From Micavibrio aeruginosavorus (GTDB taxonomy: Bacteria > Pseudomonadota > Alphaproteobacteria > Micavibrionales > Micavibrionaceae), in the NCBI GenBank assembly GCA_003241285.1, contig QFOT01000119.1:1-7851 (forward strand): a stretch of 7,851 bases of DNA, in the 5' to 3' direction. Below the pieces are notes generated by a model. That model made no database searches. It was not told the DNA's origin and saw only the letters and a program-made list of their open reading frames with translations. This document shows positions 5,124 through 7,851 of the stretch, piece by piece. A program made the translations under genes and the position numbers. Every line of letters begins with the position of its first letter. Position 1 is the first letter of the stretch.

Positions 5124-7463
5124 ATGTCTGATCCGAAAATTATTCCTCCTATCAATGGCCCTCAAAGCGCATCTCAAGCCGCAAATGAGGGGTACAATCA
5201 AGCTCAGGATCCTGCCTATGCGGGTGGATCAGATCCAAGCCAGGTTCAGGAAAATCCGGATGCTTGGCCTCTAGAGGCAGATCGAATGGCTGTCACAGCT
5301 CCATTGATCGAGGCCCTTCAGATTATGGCGGGTTATTACGGCCGTCGTACAAGCTTCAATTCTTTGACGTCTGGCCTGCCAATTCCTGCAACCGGCATCA
5401 CGCCTGTATTATTCGAGCGGGCAGCCGCCCGCGCGGATCTTCACGCAAGGCTTGCAGAGCGTTCGCTTGAAGCGCTCGCTATTGCGCCAAACCTTCCCTG
5501 CATTCTGGTTCTCGAGCATAAACAAGCCTGTATCCTTTGGGATGTAAAGCATCCGGAAGGCCACCCGCCGAAGAAAGAAGCAGGCAAGGATGCCGTTATT
5601 CATGCAGAAACAGAATTACTAGTTCAGTTTCCTGAAACGCCGGATGAGAAGAAGGTGTTCAAGCTTTCAGAGTTGAAAGAAGTCTATACTAATTATGCTT
5701 TCTACATTCGCCCCATCGCCCGCATGGATGAGCGCGCCGGCTCGGCGCGCATCGATACTGCCCGCGACTGGTTCTGGGGTGCGCTTAAATCAAATATGAA
5801 GATTTATAAAGAGGTGATGCTCGCGACATTGATGATCAATGTATTCGCTCTTGCCAGCACGCTTTACATCATGAATGTCTATGACCGCGTTATTCCTAAT
5901 GCGGCGTATGAAACTTTATGGGTCTTATCTCTCGGTGCCCTGACCGTTTATGTTTTTGATTTTATCATGAAGAATATGCGGTCATATTTTCTGGATATTG
6001 CCGGACGAAAATCCGACGTAAAAATATCGGGTAAACTTTTCGAACAGGTTTTGGGTATGACACTTGCCGCGCGGCCCGCATCTGCTGGCGTTCTGGCGAG
6101 TAATATGCGCGAATTTGAAACCATTCGCGATTTCTTTACATCGGCAACAATGACCGCGATTGTCGATGTCCCGTTCTCTCTGATGTTCGTCCTTGTAATA
6201 GCTATTATAGCCGGACCGCTTGCCATCATACCTCTGGCGGCAATTCCTATCGTTGTCATCGTTGGATGGTTTTTGCAAAAACCGATGCAGAAAATCATGC
6301 GCCAGTCGATGAATGAAAATGCGATGAAGAATGCGCTTTTGTTTGAAACCATTACGGGCCTGGAAACCATCAAAACTCAGGCTGCCGAAGGCCATGTGCA
6401 GCGCCGCTGGGAAGAGCTTGTCGAAAAAGGCTCTCGCACGTCTGTTCAATCCAAACGGGTCGCCTCTTTCGCTCTCAACTTCTCTATGTTTATGCAGTCG
6501 ATTACCACGATTGCTATTGTGATTACGGGAGTTTACCTGATCAGCGCCGGGACGATTACGCAGGGTGCCCTGGTGGCCTCCGTTATTCTGGTCGGCCGTG
6601 CGCTCGGTCCCTTAAGCCAGATCGCGGCACTTCTAACACGGTTTAACCAGAGCTGGCAGGCGCTGAACGCCCTTGAAGAATTGATGAAAAAGCCTGTCGA
6701 GCGACCAGCCGATAAGCATTTTATTTCTTTGCCGCGCGTCCACGGCCATGTCGAATTTCGTGATGTGACGTTCAAATATCCCGGGCAAACGCATGCTGCG
6801 CTTAATAGCATCAGTTTCGCGATCGAGCCGGGGGACAGTGTCGGTATTATAGGCGCCGTCGGTTCAGGCAAGACGACACTGGAAAGACTTTTGATAAATC
6901 TTTATCAACCGGAAACCGGCGCTATTCTTCTGGATGGAACGGATGTCCGCCAGATAGATCCTGGCGATTTACGCCGCAATGTCGGCGCTGTTCAGCAAAG
7001 TCCAAATTTATTCTACGGATCTGTACGCGATAATATCACGATGGGTCATGAAACTGCTCCTGATCGGGCTGTTATCAGGGCGGCTGAACTGTCTGGTGTC
7101 ATGGAATTCCTTCGTGATTCAGAAAAAGGCCTCGATACGCAAGTCGGAGAACGCGGTGAATCTCTGTCGGGTGGCCAGCGGCAGGCCGTCGCCATTGCAA
7201 GGGCGCTTCTGTACGATCCATCCGTGCTGATTATGGATGAACCGACCGCGTCTATGGATCCAACATCCGAGATGCGGCTGAAGAAGCGTTTGAAGGAACT
7301 GAGCAAAAATAAAACGACGATACTCATCACGCATAAAGGAACGATGCTCGAAATCGTCAACAAGCTTATCCTGATTGATCGTGGGCGCATTCTTGCCTAT
7401 GGGCCTAAAGACGAAATTCTTCGTCGCCTGCAAAATCGTGACTTCACTGGGAGTGCAGCATAA
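5124..7463 (+). CDS. Type I secretion ABC exporter with C39-like domain (LapB/HlyB-like)
   Basis: This 779-residue inner-membrane protein should power ATP-driven export of the repeat adhesin as a dimer. Residues 1 to ~48 are a polar, probably disordered leader. Residues ~49-210 form a C39-like domain (APLIEALQIMAGYYGRR, GLPIPATGITPVLFERAAARA); by my alignment Pro60 sits where bacteriocin exporters have the catalytic Cys, so it should bind substrate rather than cleave it. Hydrophobic segments lie near 232-255, 266-286, 346-390 and 455-500, with the coupling-region landmark NALLFETITGLETIK. The nucleotide-binding domain runs from ~542, with Walker A GAVGSGKTT (577-585), Q-loop VQQSPNLF (623-630), signature LSGGQ (681-685), Walker B VLIMDEP (701-707) and the switch His737. 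All ATPase residues are present, so it looks functional. The family length of about 700-750 residues is slightly exceeded by the N-terminal leader. Confidence 0.95.
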   Translation: MSDPKIIPPINGPQSASQAANEGYNQAQDPAYAGGSDPSQVQENPDAWPLEADRMAVTAPLIEALQIMAGYYGRRTSFNSLTSGLPIPATGITPVLFERAAARADLHARLAERSLEALAIAPNLPCILVLEHKQACILWDVKHPEGHPPKKEAGKDAVIHAETELLVQFPETPDEKKVFKLSELKEVYTNYAFYIRPIARMDERAGSARIDTARDWFWGALKSNMKIYKEVMLATLMINVFALASTLYIMNVYDRVIPNAAYETLWVLSLGALTVYVFDFIMKNMRSYFLDIAGRKSDVKISGKLFEQVLGMTLAARPASAGVLASNMREFETIRDFFTSATMTAIVDVPFSLMFVLVIAIIAGPLAIIPLAAIPIVVIVGWFLQKPMQKIMRQSMNENAMKNALLFETITGLETIKTQAAEGHVQRRWEELVEKGSRTSVQSKRVASFALNFSMFMQSITTIAIVITGVYLISAGTITQGALVASVILVGRALGPLSQIAALLTRFNQSWQALNALEELMKKPVERPADKHFISLPRVHGHVEFRDVTFKYPGQTHAALNSISFAIEPGDSVGIIGAVGSGKTTLERLLINLYQPETGAILLDGTDVRQIDPGDLRRNVGAVQQSPNLFYGSVRDNITMGHETAPDRAVIRAAELSGVMEFLRDSEKGLDTQVGERGESLSGGQRQAVAIARALLYDPSVLIMDEPTASMDPTSEMRLKKRLKELSKNKTTILITHKGTMLEIVNKLILIDRGRILAYGPKDEILRRLQNRDFTGSAA

Positions 7464-7851
7464 TGATGAAACTTCCTCTTAAAAAACCTGAACAAAATAA
7501 ACAGCCTGTCCAAAAAGATGGCGTACAGGAATTGAATATCAACCGGGAAGAAGACTGGCAAATAATCCAGAAGCAATGGATGAAGGAGAGGGTTGAAAAA
7601 GTAGAGGCATATGCCGACCGCTATTTCATGACCGATGACGAGCTTCCTTTGCATCGGCATCTAATTCTGGTTCTGATGTTTCTCTTCTTTGTGGTCGCGA
7701 TTGTCTGGGCTAGTTTTGCTGATCTTGATATCACGGCGCGTGGGGAAGGGCAGGTCATTCCGTCCAGCAAGATACAGTCTATCCAGAACCTGGAGGGAGG
7801 AATTATTCAAGCGTTCTTTGTCAAAGAAGGTGATCGCGTTGAGAAAGGCCA
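7463..7851 (+). CDS. HlyD-family membrane fusion protein (LapC-like), N-terminal part
   Basis: This frame stays open to the right edge (129 complete codons), so the gene is truncated by the window. The product is the periplasmic adaptor linking the ABC exporter to the TolC-like channel. A charged cytoplasmic N-terminus of about 66 residues (MMKLPLKK, DELPLHRH) leads to one membrane segment (LILVLMFLFFVVAIVWASFA, about 67-86). The family hallmark of type I adaptors follows: TARGEGQVIPSSK, then IQNLEGGIIQ, then VKEGDRVEKG, the start of the lipoyl/barrel-sandwich region. The first ATG (7463) shares one base with the exporter stop (TAATG), and a second ATG follows at 7466. A GGGAG at 7449-7453 precedes the first ATG by nine bases. 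The overlap points to translational coupling with the exporter. Confidence 0.93.
   Translation, partial: MMKLPLKKPEQNKQPVQKDGVQELNINREEDWQIIQKQWMKERVEKVEAYADRYFMTDDELPLHRHLILVLMFLFFVVAIVWASFADLDITARGEGQVIPSSKIQSIQNLEGGIIQAFFVKEGDRVEKG

Overview
The window holds the 3' end of a very large, repeat-built surface or adhesin gene, followed on the same strand by the three parts of a type I secretion system (T1SS): an outer-membrane TolC-like channel, an inner-membrane ABC exporter and the start of a HlyD-type periplasmic adaptor. This is the layout of LapA/BapA-type giant adhesin loci in Gram-negative bacteria. An outer-membrane channel with a cleavable signal peptide makes the host Gram-negative. 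The style of the proteins and the mid-range GC content fit a proteobacterium, perhaps an alphaproteobacterium, but I cannot place it further from sequence alone.

Bases 1-3090 encode Thr/Asp/Gly-rich repeats of two kinds. Module A is about 139-141 codons when intact and resembles the T1SS-143/DUF5801-type repeats of secreted adhesins. Module B is 115 codons when intact and resembles VCBS/cadherin-like repeats. The visible order is B(partial)-A1-B1-A2-B2-A3-A4, then a non-repeat C-terminal segment of about 234 residues ending in a Ser/Thr-rich tail. I see no RTX nonapeptide repeats. The reading frame is broken in B1 at 562-565. Compared with intact B2, B1 is exactly 46 nt shorter, and the missing part is a 16-codon linker replaced by two bases. 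The gene is therefore split into an upstream frame (open from the left edge to 565) and a downstream frame (562-3090). A perfect 99-bp repeat (1-99 and 717-815) brackets the break. Recombination between the two copies would remove 716 bp, including the lesion, and rejoin the two frames correctly.

A strong rho-independent terminator (3098-3123) closes the adhesin gene. The next ~190 bp carry a weak candidate promoter and a good ribosome binding site for the outer-membrane channel gene (3315-5018), whose product has an unusual ~100-residue Pro-rich extension after its signal peptide. A ~105-bp gap with a perfect 10-bp hairpin leads to the ABC exporter gene (5124-7463), which has an apparently non-catalytic C39-like domain, a membrane domain and an intact ATPase. 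The HlyD-family adaptor gene starts at 7463, overlaps the exporter stop codon by one base, and runs off the right edge.

The inferred working model is that the ABC exporter, adaptor and TolC-like channel form a trans-envelope conduit that secretes the repeat protein encoded just upstream. If the frame break is real, the upstream polypeptide lacks the C-terminus, where T1SS substrates carry their export signal, so the adhesin would be off in this sequence version. If it is an assembly error in a repetitive gene, the adhesin is intact.
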